This document shows positions 1 through 8,554 of a stretch of DNA of 64,000 bases, one piece after another. Below the pieces are notes generated by a model. The model ran no database searches and was not told the origin of the DNA. It saw only the letters and a list, made by a program, of their open reading frames with translations. Origin of the DNA: Herminiimonas contaminans (lineage in GTDB: Bacteria; Pseudomonadota; Gammaproteobacteria; Burkholderiales; Burkholderiaceae_D). The stretch is from positions 434,001 to 498,000 of the forward strand of contig NZ_JADOEL010000001.1 in the NCBI RefSeq assembly GCF_015645465.1. The letters run 5' to 3'. Position numbers and translations under genes: made by a program. Position 1 is the first letter of the stretch, and every line of letters starts with the position of its first letter.

Positions 1-363
1 TTTTTCGAGAGCAGCAAAGTCATATTTGCCGGGTACCACGTGATAGGTCAGGATTTTTGTCAGGGTTGCCTTGTTTTCCGGCTTGACCAGATTCTCTACC
101 GTACCGGCGGGTAATTTGCCGAACGCAGCATTGGTTGGCGCGAATACAGTGAACGGGCCTTTCCCTTTCAGGGTATCAACCAGGCCCGCTGCTTTCACGG
201 CAGCGACCAAGGTAGTGTGATCGGCTGAATTCACTGCGTTATCAACAATATCCTTGCTGGGCAGCATGCTTTGCCCACCGACCATGACGGCATCGGCAGC
301 ATAAACGAATGAAACTGAAGCGAGTGAGGCGGACAGCAGCAAGGCATAAGAAAGTTTGCGCAT
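1..363 (-). CDS. Fasciclin-domain secreted protein, 3' end outside window
   Basis: Read on the minus strand from ATG at 363 to the window edge (121 codons, no stop seen). Residues 1-22 form a signal peptide ([22 protein letters not shown]). The rest is the first part of a FAS1/fasciclin domain with recognisable blocks: [14 protein letters not shown]-like start, [13 protein letters not shown], and [14 protein letters not shown]. Fasciclin proteins are small exported or periplasmic adhesion-type proteins of usually 180-200 residues, so about a third is missing here. Its exact role is unknown. It lies downstream of rnpB on the same strand, separated by the rnpB terminator, so it probably has its own promoter. 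Confidence 0.85.
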   Translation of the reverse strand, partial: MRKLSYALLLSASLASVSFVYAADAVMVGGQSMLPSKDIVDNAVNSADHTTLVAAVKAAGLVDTLKGKGPFTVFAPTNAAFGKLPAGTVENLVKPENKATLTKILTYHVVPGKYDFAALEK

Positions 364-506
364 GATCGTTTCCTTCCGGAATGTGCAGGATTGCGTAGTG
401 ATATACGGCGTCCCGACACGGACAGATTCAACTATGTGCGTATGTATTTGCCTGCATATATACCTGCAGCAACTTAACTGGCTGCATGGCCATACCGATG
501 GCGCAA

Positions 507-541
507 AAAAAAACGGTGCGACTTTCATCGCACCGTTTTGC
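507..541 (-). terminator. Rho-independent terminator of rnpB
   Basis: On the minus strand a stem AAACGGTGCGA / TCGCACCGTTT with loop TGAAAG is followed by a run of T. It sits just past the 3' end of the RNase P RNA and is the expected terminator for it. Confidence 0.85.
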
Positions 542-547
542 ATAGAA

Positions 548-871
548 GTTGAAGCAAGCCGATAGGCCGGATTCTGTTACGACGCATGGGCAAGCCCATG
601 CGTTATGACAACCATTCCTCTAGGCCGTGAATTACTCCACGGCTCAAGCTTCCTACCCGCACGCTCCGCGAGCAACGTCAACGCGTGCCTATTTGGAATT
701 GCTCCGAGTGGAGGTTACCGCGTTTCACCGTAACTTAATACGCTCGTCTCTGTGGCCCTATTCCTCGCCTCACGGCGGACGGCCGTTAACCGTCACCCTG
801 CTCTATGGAGTCCGGACCTTCCTCCCGCCATCACCGAAATGACAGCCAGCGGTTGTCTTGGCTTACTTCAG
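548..871 (-). ncRNA. rnpB: RNase P RNA component, bacterial type A
   Basis: The minus strand carries the universally conserved blocks of type A RNase P RNA in order: a 5' helix with AAGCCAAGACAACCGCTGG, the GAGGAAGGTCCGGACTCC core just after, CAGGGTGACGGTTAACGG, GTGAAACGCGGTAACC in the middle, GGTAGGAAGC, and the 3' block ACAGAATCCGGCCTATCGGC. The last block is the antisense of the hallmark GCCGATAGGCCGGATTCTGT visible on the plus strand near 558-577. The RNA is the catalytic subunit that removes 5' leaders from tRNA precursors. Length near 324 nt is normal for proteobacteria. The ends are inferred from the paired termini, so they may be off by a few bases. Short open reading frames in this stretch are not genes. 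Confidence 0.96.
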
Positions 872-876
872 GCGAC

Positions 877-882
877 ATTGTA
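877..882 (-). promoter_or_regulatory. Likely -10 element of rnpB
   Basis: TACAAT on the minus strand lies about seven bases before the inferred rnpB 5' end (near 870). No clean -35 hexamer at standard spacing is visible; CGCTTG at 16 bp is the best option. Confidence 0.4.
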
Positions 883-985
883 GTCCAGCAAGCGTCGGCA
901 AGCGCGAATAATGTTTTATCATGCACTTGCGCGATAGAAATTTATCCTGATTTCACCCATCCCCCTGCACGCAGAGATTCATTAC

Positions 986-2401
986 ATGAAATTGTACGAA
1001 ACGCTCGCCGCCGAACTCGCGCAATCCATACAGGATGGCGTCTTGCGCATGGGTGATCGTCTGCCTTCAGTACGCCAGGCCAGCACCAGTCGCGCGGTCA
1101 GCCCATCCACCGTCTTCCAGGCTTACTACCTGCTGGAAGCACGCGGCCTGATAAGGGCGCGCGAACGCTCCGGTTACTACGTAGCCGGTGCCGCGCAGAA
1201 ATTACCGCCGGAACCGGAACAGGCCTCGCAGCCAGACGAAGCGTCATCGCCTGTCGACATCAGTGAACGCGTGTTTGAAGTCCTGGAATCCGCGAAGATG
1301 CGCGACCTGGTGCCGTTCGGTTCCGCCTTCCCCAGCCCTTTGCTATTCCCTATGGCCAGGCTGGCGCGGGCAATGGCATCCAGCGTGCAGCAACTCGATC
1401 CGTGGAGCGCCGTCGATGACCTGACACCGGGCAATCCGCAATTGCGTCGTCAGATCGCCTTGCGCTATCTGGCCGACGGCCTGCATATACATAGCGATGA
1501 AATCGTCATCACCAACGGTGCGCTGGACGCACTCAATCTGTGCCTGGGTGCAGTGACACGTCCCGGTGATGCGGTACTGGTCGAATCGCCGACCTTCTAC
1601 GCAGCACTGCAAGCACTGGAACGTAACAGCTTGCACGCGATAGAAGTACCTACCCATCCGCGCGAAGGCATAGACCTCGCAGCGCTGGCGCGCGCCATCG
1701 AGCGACACCAGCCAAAAGCATGCTGGCTGATGAGCACCTTCCAGAACCCGCTCGGCAGCCTGATGCCGGATGAAAAAAAACGCGACCTCGTCAAGTTGCT
1801 GACACAACATGAAATCCCGCTGATCGAAGACGATGTCTACGGCGAACTCTACTTCGGCGACAAACGACCGATGCCGGCCAAGGCCTATGACAGCAAAGGC
1901 CTGGTCATGCATTGCTCGTCTTTCTCCAAATGCCTGGCTCCCGGCTATCGTGTCGGCTGGGCTGCACCCGGCCGTTTTACTCGTGCCGTGGCGCGCCACA
2001 AGCTGACCACGACGCTGGCCGCTTCCGCTCCGGCACAGGCAGCACTCGCCACCTATCTGGAAAAAGGCGGCTACGACAAACACCTGCGCCAGTTGCGCCA
2101 CACACTGTCGGTCCAGCAAACACTCTTCATGGAAGCGATCGCCCGCTACTTTCCGCCGGGTACACAGGCGACACGGCCCAAAGGCGGATATTTCCTATGG
2201 CTGGAATTACCAGCCGAAGTAAACGCGCTGGAATTGCACCGCCAGGCATTGGCGCTGGGCATCAGCATTGCACCGGGGCCCATCTTTTCCGCCCATCACG
2301 GCTTCACCAATTGCATACGCCTGAACTATGGGCATGCATGGGATGAGCGCAGCGAAACGGCGCTGGCCACGCTAGGTGCATTGGTACAAAAGATGGTCTG
2401 A
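986..2401 (+). CDS. MocR-type (GntR HTH plus aminotransferase domain) transcriptional regulator
   Basis: 471 residues. Residues 1-68 are a GntR winged helix (GDRLPSVRQ, VSPSTVFQAYYLLEARGLI, RSGYYV). After a Pro/Glu-rich linker, residues from about 105 on are a fold-type I aminotransferase domain with TNGALDALNLCL, FQNPLG, EDDVYGELYF and the PLP lysine K315 in SSFSKCLAPGYRVGW. This is the YdcR/PdxR-like MocR arrangement and the usual family length. Such proteins bind PLP as effector or substrate and normally act on a neighbouring gene. The gene is divergent from rnpB; the next gene on its strand is a cytochrome c 207 bp away. The target is not evident from the sequence. Confidence 0.88.
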   Translation: MKLYETLAAELAQSIQDGVLRMGDRLPSVRQASTSRAVSPSTVFQAYYLLEARGLIRARERSGYYVAGAAQKLPPEPEQASQPDEASSPVDISERVFEVLESAKMRDLVPFGSAFPSPLLFPMARLARAMASSVQQLDPWSAVDDLTPGNPQLRRQIALRYLADGLHIHSDEIVITNGALDALNLCLGAVTRPGDAVLVESPTFYAALQALERNSLHAIEVPTHPREGIDLAALARAIERHQPKACWLMSTFQNPLGSLMPDEKKRDLVKLLTQHEIPLIEDDVYGELYFGDKRPMPAKAYDSKGLVMHCSSFSKCLAPGYRVGWAAPGRFTRAVARHKLTTTLAASAPAQAALATYLEKGGYDKHLRQLRHTLSVQQTLFMEAIARYFPPGTQATRPKGGYFLWLELPAEVNALELHRQALALGISIAPGPIFSAHHGFTNCIRLNYGHAWDERSETALATLGALVQKMV

Positions 2402-2608
2402 GCCCGCGCGGCGATGCCTTTTTAATCATCACAAAATGGTTATCAGGCACTTGTACGCAAACTGCTATGGTTTTTTGCGCAGCTACTGATGCTAGGCAAA
2501 GCAGCGCTGCCCCCTTACCCTTGCAGTATCATGTAGAAAATCCGACAAGCTGCAGAGGGTTAAGCACGCATCATCAGTCCCTCGGCCTAAGACTAGAGAC
2601 CTATAACA

Positions 2609-3358
2609 ATGAGTGCATCGCACACCATGCGTAGTAAATGCTCAGCCTTGATGCGCCTGCTCGCCAGCGCCAGCCTCGCGCTTGCTGCAACCACGGCAAT
2701 TGCTGCCGCGGATACGACGCCAGACAACAGAAAAATCCCCGATACCATCGCGCAACGCGTGGCCGCCTGTGTGGTGTGCCACGGCAAGGAAGGCCGCGCC
2801 GGCAGCGACGGCTACTATCCACGCATTGCAGGCAAACCAGCCGGCTATCTATATAACCAGCTCATCAACTTCCGCGACGGCAAACGGACTTATCCGGTCA
2901 TGACCGCCATGCTGGAAAACATGTCGGATACCTACCTGCGCGAAATCGCACAATACTTCTCCGATCAGCATCCGCCCTACCCCGAACCGCAAGCCTCGCA
3001 ATCAAATCCTGCTGAACTGGAACGGGGTCGTCGCCTGGTGCATGACGGTGACAAAGCCAAAGGTATACCGGCCTGCGTCGCCTGCCATAGCGCAAAAATG
3101 ACCGGCACCGCACCTGCCATCCCCGGCCTGATCGGTTTGCCGCGTGACTATCTGCTGGGCCAAATAGGCGCATGGAAGATAGGCACGCGCCACGCCGCCA
3201 AGCCGGACTGCATGGCCGACATCGTCAAAAAAATGAGTGCGGAAGATATCAGTGCCGCCGCCGCCTGGTTGTCCGAACAGCGCGTACCGGCCGATGCCTC
3301 GCCAGCCCCCGCCATCACGGCCAAGCTCCCGCTGGAATGCGGCAAACTCGCACCGTAG
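2609..3358 (+). CDS. Diheme c-type cytochrome (cytochrome c4-like)
   Basis: 249 residues with a long N-terminal signal peptide (hydrophobic stretch about 15-32, cleavage near ALAATTAIAAA). Two haem-attachment motifs, CVVCH at 54-58 and CVACH at 156-160, mark two class I cytochrome domains as in c4-type periplasmic electron carriers. Blocks such as GKPAGYLYNQL and SDTYLREIAQYFS are typical of the family. It is followed 12 bp later by a triheme cytochrome gene and the two are probably cotranscribed. Another in-frame ATG seven codons later would also give a full signal peptide. No dehydrogenase gene lies beside the pair, so the electron donor is unknown. Confidence 0.88.
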   Translation: MSASHTMRSKCSALMRLLASASLALAATTAIAAADTTPDNRKIPDTIAQRVAACVVCHGKEGRAGSDGYYPRIAGKPAGYLYNQLINFRDGKRTYPVMTAMLENMSDTYLREIAQYFSDQHPPYPEPQASQSNPAELERGRRLVHDGDKAKGIPACVACHSAKMTGTAPAIPGLIGLPRDYLLGQIGAWKIGTRHAAKPDCMADIVKKMSAEDISAAAAWLSEQRVPADASPAPAITAKLPLECGKLAP

Positions 3359-3370
3359 GGAAGCAGACCC

Positions 3371-4657
3371 ATGAAACGATCCTATCTCTTGCGCTTTTTC
3401 GCTCTGCTGCTCGGCATCTTCACGGTCTTCATCGTCTGGCTATTCCTCGCCAATCGCAACCCTGACCTCGACCAGCCGTCGGTGCCACCTGCCGATCCGG
3501 CCCAGCAACTGGTACAAGGTGCCTATCTCGCACGCGTCGGCAATTGCATGAGCTGCCACACCTCGCGCGGCGGCGAGTCCTACGCCGGTGGCCGTGCGGT
3601 ACCGACCCCGTTTGGCAATATCTATACATCCAACCTGACGCCGGATGACGCAACCGGTCTGGGCAAATGGAATAGCGACGATTTCTGGCAAGCGATGCAC
3701 AACGGCAAATCGAAAGATGGCAGCCTGCTCTATCCAGCCTTCCCGTACACCAACTACACCAAGGTCACGCGCGCAGATTCGGATGCCATCTTCGCTTACC
3801 TGCAAACCCTGCCTGCGGTCAGCCAGCCGAATCGCGCACCTGAGCTGCGCTCCCCTTACGACAACCGTCTCGCACTCTATGTCTGGCGTGCGCTCTACTT
3901 CCGTCCCGGCCAGTACGCGAATGATGACAAGCAATCGGTGGAATGGAATCGCGGCGCTTATCTGGCACAGGGCCTGGGCCATTGCAGTGCCTGCCATACC
4001 CCGCGCGATAATCTCGGCGGCACTGACCTGAAAGCCGAGCTCGGCGGCGGCATGATCCCGGTGCTGAACTGGTACGCACCGCCATTGAATGGTGACGCCC
4101 AGACCAGCCTCGGAAAATGGGAAACCGAACACCTGGCAGCACTGCTGAAAACCGGCGTCGCACCAAGTCGCTCAGTCAGCGGTCCGATGGCAGAAGTGGT
4201 ATTCGGCAGCCTGCAATATGCGAAGGATGAAGACGTCAAGGCGATGGCGGTTTACCTGAAATCACTACCGCAACAAATCGCGGCACCGGCAGTGACAGCT
4301 GAAAGCATCCCGGATGAAACCAAGAGAAACATGATCAAGGCCGGTGCCAAGCTGTATGAAAACCAGTGCGCCAGCTGTCATCAGGAATCCGGCAAAGGTG
4401 TGGCCTCCATCTATCCGGCACTGGCCGGTAGCCGCGCTATCACCACACCGGTTGCGACCAATGCCATCCGCATGGTCTTGCATGGCGGCTATGCCCCGAG
4501 TACTGCAGGCAATCCGCGTCCTTACGGCATGCCACCATACGGTCACTCGATGACGGATGAAGAAGTCGCCTCTGTCGTGACCTACATCCGCAATTCCTGG
4601 GGCAACCAGGCTAGCGCGGTCTCACCCAACGATGTCAATCGTTATCGCTCACGTTAA
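3371..4657 (+). CDS. Triheme membrane-anchored cytochrome c (alcohol/gluconate dehydrogenase cytochrome-subunit type)
   Basis: 428 residues. An N-terminal hydrophobic helix (about 8-27) acts as signal or anchor. Three CXXCH motifs are seen: CMSCH 59-63, CSACH 205-209 and CASCH 333-337, with the supporting blocks GKWNSDDFW, PAFPYTNYTKVT and YGMPPYGHSMTDEEV. This three-domain layout matches the cytochrome subunit of membrane alcohol, aldehyde or gluconate dehydrogenases, which passes electrons from a periplasmic dehydrogenase to ubiquinone. No flavin or PQQ dehydrogenase subunit is adjacent. It lies 12 bp after the diheme cytochrome and 3 bp before a TM2 protein, so a short operon is likely. 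Confidence 0.88.
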   Translation: MKRSYLLRFFALLLGIFTVFIVWLFLANRNPDLDQPSVPPADPAQQLVQGAYLARVGNCMSCHTSRGGESYAGGRAVPTPFGNIYTSNLTPDDATGLGKWNSDDFWQAMHNGKSKDGSLLYPAFPYTNYTKVTRADSDAIFAYLQTLPAVSQPNRAPELRSPYDNRLALYVWRALYFRPGQYANDDKQSVEWNRGAYLAQGLGHCSACHTPRDNLGGTDLKAELGGGMIPVLNWYAPPLNGDAQTSLGKWETEHLAALLKTGVAPSRSVSGPMAEVVFGSLQYAKDEDVKAMAVYLKSLPQQIAAPAVTAESIPDETKRNMIKAGAKLYENQCASCHQESGKGVASIYPALAGSRAITTPVATNAIRMVLHGGYAPSTAGNPRPYGMPPYGHSMTDEEVASVVTYIRNSWGNQASAVSPNDVNRYRSR

Positions 4658-4660
4658 AAC

Positions 4661-5122
4661 ATGCCTGCATCGCATTCATCATCACGTCACACACCACTAC
4701 TGAGCAGCAAACACAAGAGCAAGACCAGCACCACTTTGCTGGCGGTTTTGCTCGGTGGCACCGGTGCACATCGTTTTTACTTATATGGTCGCAAGGACTT
4801 CTGGGCCTGGATTTACTTCTGTGCTTTTGTTCTTTTCATCCTGACCCTGTTCGTCGCGCAGACATCGAGTTCGCTGGCGCTGAATCTGCTCAGCCTGTTT
4901 CCTATTCCCGTCTTTGCGGCGTGGATAGAAGCGCTCGTGATCGGCCTCACACCGGATGAGAAATGGGATGCGAAACATAACGAACTGTCGGCACAACAAT
5001 CCGACTCGCGCTGGTCTGTCGTCATCCTGATCGTGCTCACTTTCGCCTGCACATTCACCACCATCGTCATCAGCATGGCACGCATGACAGATTTATTTCT
5101 CACTGGTGGTGCTTACGGTTAA
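4661..5122 (+). CDS. TM2-domain membrane protein
   Basis: 153 residues. A polar Ser/His/Lys-rich start (1-24) is followed by the TM2 signature GGTGAHRFYLYGRKDFW (about 32-48) and membrane segments near 47-66, 71-90 and 119-140. TM2 proteins are small inner-membrane proteins of unclear function. The start lies 3 bp after the stop of the triheme cytochrome gene and no Shine-Dalgarno sequence is visible, which points to translational coupling with that gene. Whether it helps the cytochromes is speculation. Confidence 0.78.
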   Translation: MPASHSSSRHTPLLSSKHKSKTSTTLLAVLLGGTGAHRFYLYGRKDFWAWIYFCAFVLFILTLFVAQTSSSLALNLLSLFPIPVFAAWIEALVIGLTPDEKWDAKHNELSAQQSDSRWSVVILIVLTFACTFTTIVISMARMTDLFLTGGAYG

Positions 5123-5143
5123 TCGCATCTCCGCATAGCGCTC

Positions 5144-5149
5144 TATAAT
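5144..5149 (+). promoter_or_regulatory. Possible -10 element for the LysR gene
   Basis: TATAAT located 36 bp before the LysR start codon. No good -35 match at 17 bp is visible. Confidence 0.35.
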
Positions 5150-5184
5150 CGTTCATTGCACATCACCATCGAGATAGCGCATCC

Positions 5185-6135
5185 ATGTCTACTATCGATT
5201 TCCGCCTGCCGCCGATTCCTTGCCTGATTGCATTTGAAGCGCGTGCACGCCTGGGCAGCGGTGTACTGGTCGCGCGCGAATTGTGCATTTCACCGAGCGC
5301 TGTCAGTCATCGCATCAAGCAACTGGAAGAAGCGACCAATCTGCAACTGTTTCGCAAGACCAGTGGCGAAGCAGTCCTCACCGCCGATGGCCAGGCTTAC
5401 CTGGAAGCGGTGCGCAATGCGCTGAATACACTGAGTCACTTCGGGCGCAATCCCGCTGCCAGCAGCAAAGTTAAAAAGCAATTGCGCATCGCCGCGCCAC
5501 CGACCTTTGCCTATCAGATCATCATTCCGCGCCTGAGCTCGTTGCAGGAAAATTTCCCGGCACTGCGTTTTGAGTTACAGCTATCAGTGCCACTGGTCGG
5601 TTTGAAAGCGGACGATTCGGATATAGAAATACGTTTCGGCATAGGCCACTATCCCGGCTATCACGTCACGCGCATACTCGATGAAGATGTGGTGCCTATG
5701 TGCAGCCCGGAATACCTGGCGCAACACGGTCCGTTTGAGACTTACGAAGACCTGCAGCGCGCGACCTTGCTACGCTGCACGATAGAACCGTGGCATCCAT
5801 GGTTCCAGGCGGCCGGTCTGGACTGGCGCGAGCCGGTCGGCACACTGCAATTCGTCGATATCGGGTCCTGCATGCAGGCAGCGGCATGGGGTCACGGCGT
5901 CGCGCTGGCGCGTCCGAAAATGGCAGCCTCACTGACCGCCAGCGGGCGGCTGGTACCGGTGTTTGATTTGAGTGCGAAGCCTGCCTATTCCTACTTCGCA
6001 ACTTGCTTGCCGGAAGCCTTGCAACATACGGAGTCGCTGGAAGTGATCAACTGGCTGCGCAGCGACCTTGAGCGTGAAGATGCGATGCAGGCATTGGCGC
6101 TGGCCAGCAAACCATCAGGCAAAAGAAAAAAATAG
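5185..6135 (+). CDS. LysR-family transcriptional regulator (GcvA-like)
   Basis: 316 residues. The N-terminal winged helix covers about 10-70 with SPSAVSHRIKQLEEATNLQLFRK, and the substrate-binding domain starts near 95 (QLRIAAPPTFAYQIIIPRL, then the DSDIEIRFG block). The SHRIKQLE recognition helix and RPKMAASLTASGRLVPVF are typical of the GcvA/DsdC-like branch. It faces the mandelate racemase gene tail to tail, which argues against simple divergent control, though LysR proteins next to catabolic operons often regulate them. The C-terminus is basic (SGKRKK). Confidence 0.87.
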   Translation: MSTIDFRLPPIPCLIAFEARARLGSGVLVARELCISPSAVSHRIKQLEEATNLQLFRKTSGEAVLTADGQAYLEAVRNALNTLSHFGRNPAASSKVKKQLRIAAPPTFAYQIIIPRLSSLQENFPALRFELQLSVPLVGLKADDSDIEIRFGIGHYPGYHVTRILDEDVVPMCSPEYLAQHGPFETYEDLQRATLLRCTIEPWHPWFQAAGLDWREPVGTLQFVDIGSCMQAAAWGHGVALARPKMAASLTASGRLVPVFDLSAKPAYSYFATCLPEALQHTESLEVINWLRSDLEREDAMQALALASKPSGKRKK

Positions 6136-6165
6136 GCAGCACCTCGCACGCGCGGGGCACTGCCT
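6120..6165 (-). terminator. Terminator of the permease-nitrilase-racemase unit
   Basis: On the minus strand, 17 bp after the racemase stop, arms AGGCAG (6160-6165 complement) and CTGCCT (6134-6139 complement) enclose an inner GC-rich stem and are followed by TATTTTTTTCTTTT. The T-run overlaps the end of the convergent LysR gene. Confidence 0.8.
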
Positions 6166-6182
6166 AAAGAGACACACCATCT

Positions 6183-7280
6183 TCAGAGGGTGTAACGTTC
6201 AACGGCTTCCTCTTTCCACTGGATACCGTTGCCAGGACTATCCCGTACGATCGCGTTGCCATTGCGTACCTGCAATGGGTCGACCAGTATCGGATCTGCC
6301 ATCTGGAAATACTCTATGTAATGCACAGTCGGTGTCACGCGCAGCAAATGCACGCTGATTTCCTGGAAGAAGTGATTCGAGACACGCACATTATTCGCCG
6401 CGCACAAACCGACCGTTTGCATCCAGCCCGACACGCCACCTATCTTCATCAGGTCCGGCATCATGTAATCCGATGCCTTCATGCGCAGGCTCTCTGCTAC
6501 CTGACGAGGCCCCCACAAGTTTTCGCCTAGCTGCAGCGGCGTTTTGATGGCAGCTGCAATTTGCGCATGACCACAGTTGTCGTCGTAACGGGTCGGCTCC
6601 TCTATCCACAGCAAACCTTCATCATCCAGCGCCGGACAACGCACCATCGCTTCAGCCACATCCAGACTCTGGTTGTAATCGACCATCAGGCGCGCCGCAC
6701 CTTCCGTCGCCTTGATCGCTGCACGCACCACCGCAATATCTTCCTGCAAGGTCGGATAGCCGATCTTGATCTTGATCGCCTTGAAGCCGCGCTCCACTGC
6801 AGCGGCCACATGCTTGACCGCATCTGCCATCCCATCCATACCGAAACTGGCATACGCAGGGATACCGTCAGCTGCAGTACCACTGCCTACGCTGCCACCC
6901 AGCGCACGCACCAGCGGCAGCTGAAGGAACTTCGCATGCGCATCCCACACCGCCATGTCGATACCGGCCAGCACCATGTCCAACAGGCCATAGGTACCGA
7001 TCAGCATGAAGCGGCTACGCAGACTATTCGTCAGCCCCAGCGGATCCAGCGGCTGACCTTCGAGCAACAAGTTCAGGTCAGTCGCCAGTTGCTTGACTGC
7101 GCCCAGCACCAGCGGCGTGTACGTGAAGATATACGCATGACCGCAAACACCGGCATCCGTCTGTACATCCAGCAATAGCATGGGTGCCGCTTGCACCGTG
7201 CCGCTCGCCGTTTTCAGCGGCTGTGCGAGCGGTATGATCAACGCACGTACACGCATTTCAGTGATGAGAGGTAAAGACAT
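6183..7280 (-). CDS. mdlA: Mandelate racemase (enolase superfamily)
   Basis: 365 residues from ATG 7280, chosen because AGGGCG precedes it; an in-frame ATG ten codons upstream lacks such a site. The enzyme interconverts (R)- and (S)-mandelate by proton abstraction at the alpha carbon, with Mg2+. Every catalytic residue of the Pseudomonas putida enzyme is present with a constant offset of six: K170 and K172 (FKAIKIKIGYP), metal ligands D201, E227 and E253, the dyad D276/H303, and E323. IVDYNQSLDV-like, WIEEPT and FQEISVHLL blocks also match. It is the last gene of a minus-strand set after a nitrilase and a permease. No mandelate dehydrogenase or benzoylformate decarboxylase is nearby. A racemase for a related 2-hydroxy acid is the main alternative. 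Confidence 0.9.
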   Translation of the reverse strand: MSLPLITEMRVRALIIPLAQPLKTASGTVQAAPMLLLDVQTDAGVCGHAYIFTYTPLVLGAVKQLATDLNLLLEGQPLDPLGLTNSLRSRFMLIGTYGLLDMVLAGIDMAVWDAHAKFLQLPLVRALGGSVGSGTAADGIPAYASFGMDGMADAVKHVAAAVERGFKAIKIKIGYPTLQEDIAVVRAAIKATEGAARLMVDYNQSLDVAEAMVRCPALDDEGLLWIEEPTRYDDNCGHAQIAAAIKTPLQLGENLWGPRQVAESLRMKASDYMMPDLMKIGGVSGWMQTVGLCAANNVRVSNHFFQEISVHLLRVTPTVHYIEYFQMADPILVDPLQVRNGNAIVRDSPGNGIQWKEEAVERYTL

Positions 7281-7294
7281 AATCGCCCTGCTAT

Positions 7295-7327
7295 CTAAAA
7301 ATGAAAACACCGCCTTCGTAAAGGCGG
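7295..7327 (-). terminator. Terminator-like hairpin between nitrilase and racemase genes
   Basis: On the minus strand CCGCCTT-TACG-AAGGCGG (7310-7327) is followed by TGTTTTCATTTTT. It lies just after the nitrilase stop and just before the racemase ribosome binding site, so it may dampen racemase expression relative to the upstream genes. Confidence 0.65.
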
Positions 7328-7334
7328 CTTAACC

Positions 7335-8402
7335 TTATTGCAAACGGTCGCTGCCGTCAGGTACACGTGACAGTGCAGGCAAAGGCCCGAGCTCGGCAGC
7401 AAACTGCGCGCGCTCGGTTTCCGCTTCTGCGTCATTGAACTCGACTGGTGTCAATGCGCGACGATTGACCTTCAATTCGAATACATCGAAACGATTGTAG
7501 TAACCGACCACATCCTGGAATTGTTTAGGTACGACGCATTTGGCGAGATCGATATCGGCATAGACGATGCCTTCTTCATCCTGCAAGGTGTCGCTGATAG
7601 GCATGCCATCCGGGCCCATGATCATGGAAACGCTCTTCGATGCTTCTTCCATCAGGCGACGTACGCGCGGATCATTACGGCTGATCATGTCGATCGCTTC
7701 TGGTGGCAGGAAGCCGGAAGCAACGATGTTGAACATCTTGCCTTCAAACGCAGCAGCACCGGCACGCAGGCGGATCGATGCTTCCAGGTCATACGCCACT
7801 TCGCCGGAAGGATGGGTAGGCCAGCGTGGCGAGTATGCGGAGATGTGTACGTTTTCGCCTTGCGCCATCAGTGAGAAGCGCGCCAGTGCGTTTGTGTTTT
7901 CACCGCACACCAGTGCGCCGATGCGACCGATACGTGTATCGACCACGCGCAAGCCACTGCCATCACCGCTGGCCCATGCCAGCTTTTCCCAATGGGTGGC
8001 GATCAGTTTGCGATGACGATTCAGGATGCTGCCGTCGTCGCCGATCAGGATGTTGGTATCCCAGACACAGCCCATGCTGACAGGTGTGCCTTCATTGATA
8101 CCCATCGAAACAAACACGCCATGACGACGTGCTGCTTCGCGCAACTGCGCTACTTCCGGGCCATTGATTGTTATCGCTGACGAAGCCAGCTTGAAAAAGA
8201 ATTCATGCGTTTCAACTGGCGCCCATACACCACACCAGATCGGGAATGCAGAGACAAACGCTTCCGGGAATGCAATCAACGAAGCGCCATTGCGCGCAGC
8301 TTCAGCGATCAGGTCGCAAGCTTTATCAATGGTGGCAGGGGTGTCGAAATAGATAGGCGCTGCATGACATGCTGCGGCCTTGAATTTTGGATATTCCTTC
8401 AT
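7335..8402 (-). CDS. Nitrilase (carbon-nitrogen hydrolase)
   Basis: 355 residues. The nitrilase catalytic triad is visible: E47 in IAFPEAF, K132 in NRHRKL, and C166 in VCGENTN. The general fold landmarks AAEAARNGASLIAFPE, GDGSGL and AYDLEASIRLRAGAAAFEGK agree with a true nitrilase, not an amidase or NAD-synthetase branch. It would hydrolyse a nitrile to a carboxylic acid and ammonia. The residue after the nucleophile is Gly (CGEN), unlike the CWE seen in many well-studied aryl and arylaceto nitrilases, so chain or ring preference cannot be read off. Placement just upstream of a mandelate racemase suggests mandelonitrile or another 2-hydroxynitrile as substrate. AGGAGAG precedes the ATG. A 152-bp gap separates it from the upstream permease gene and may hold its own promoter. 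Confidence 0.9.
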   Translation of the reverse strand: MKEYPKFKAAACHAAPIYFDTPATIDKACDLIAEAARNGASLIAFPEAFVSAFPIWCGVWAPVETHEFFFKLASSAITINGPEVAQLREAARRHGVFVSMGINEGTPVSMGCVWDTNILIGDDGSILNRHRKLIATHWEKLAWASGDGSGLRVVDTRIGRIGALVCGENTNALARFSLMAQGENVHISAYSPRWPTHPSGEVAYDLEASIRLRAGAAAFEGKMFNIVASGFLPPEAIDMISRNDPRVRRLMEEASKSVSMIMGPDGMPISDTLQDEEGIVYADIDLAKCVVPKQFQDVVGYYNRFDVFELKVNRRALTPVEFNDAEAETERAQFAAELGPLPALSRVPDGSDRLQ

Positions 8403-8517
8403 TACTACTCTCCTAAAATATATTTTGAGTCCGGATAGTGAGTCCGAAAGTCACGTGCCACTATAGGCGGGGTACAGCGAAAAAAGAGCGCTTTACAGAT
8501 TGAAATGATTTGCATCC

Positions 8518-8540
8518 GGGATGCAGGAAAACTGCATCCC
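8518..8540. repeat. Intercistronic hairpin between permease and nitrilase genes
   Basis: A perfect 9-bp inverted repeat, GGGATGCAG and CTGCATCCC, separated by five bases. It lies 15 bp past the permease stop, with no T-run after it on the minus strand, so it looks like an mRNA-stabilising or pausing structure more than a terminator. Confidence 0.6.
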
Positions 8541-8554
8541 TAATGCCAGAGCCG

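Noticed and set aside
627-842. Short open frames within 627-842
   Set aside because: They fall inside the RNase P RNA gene.
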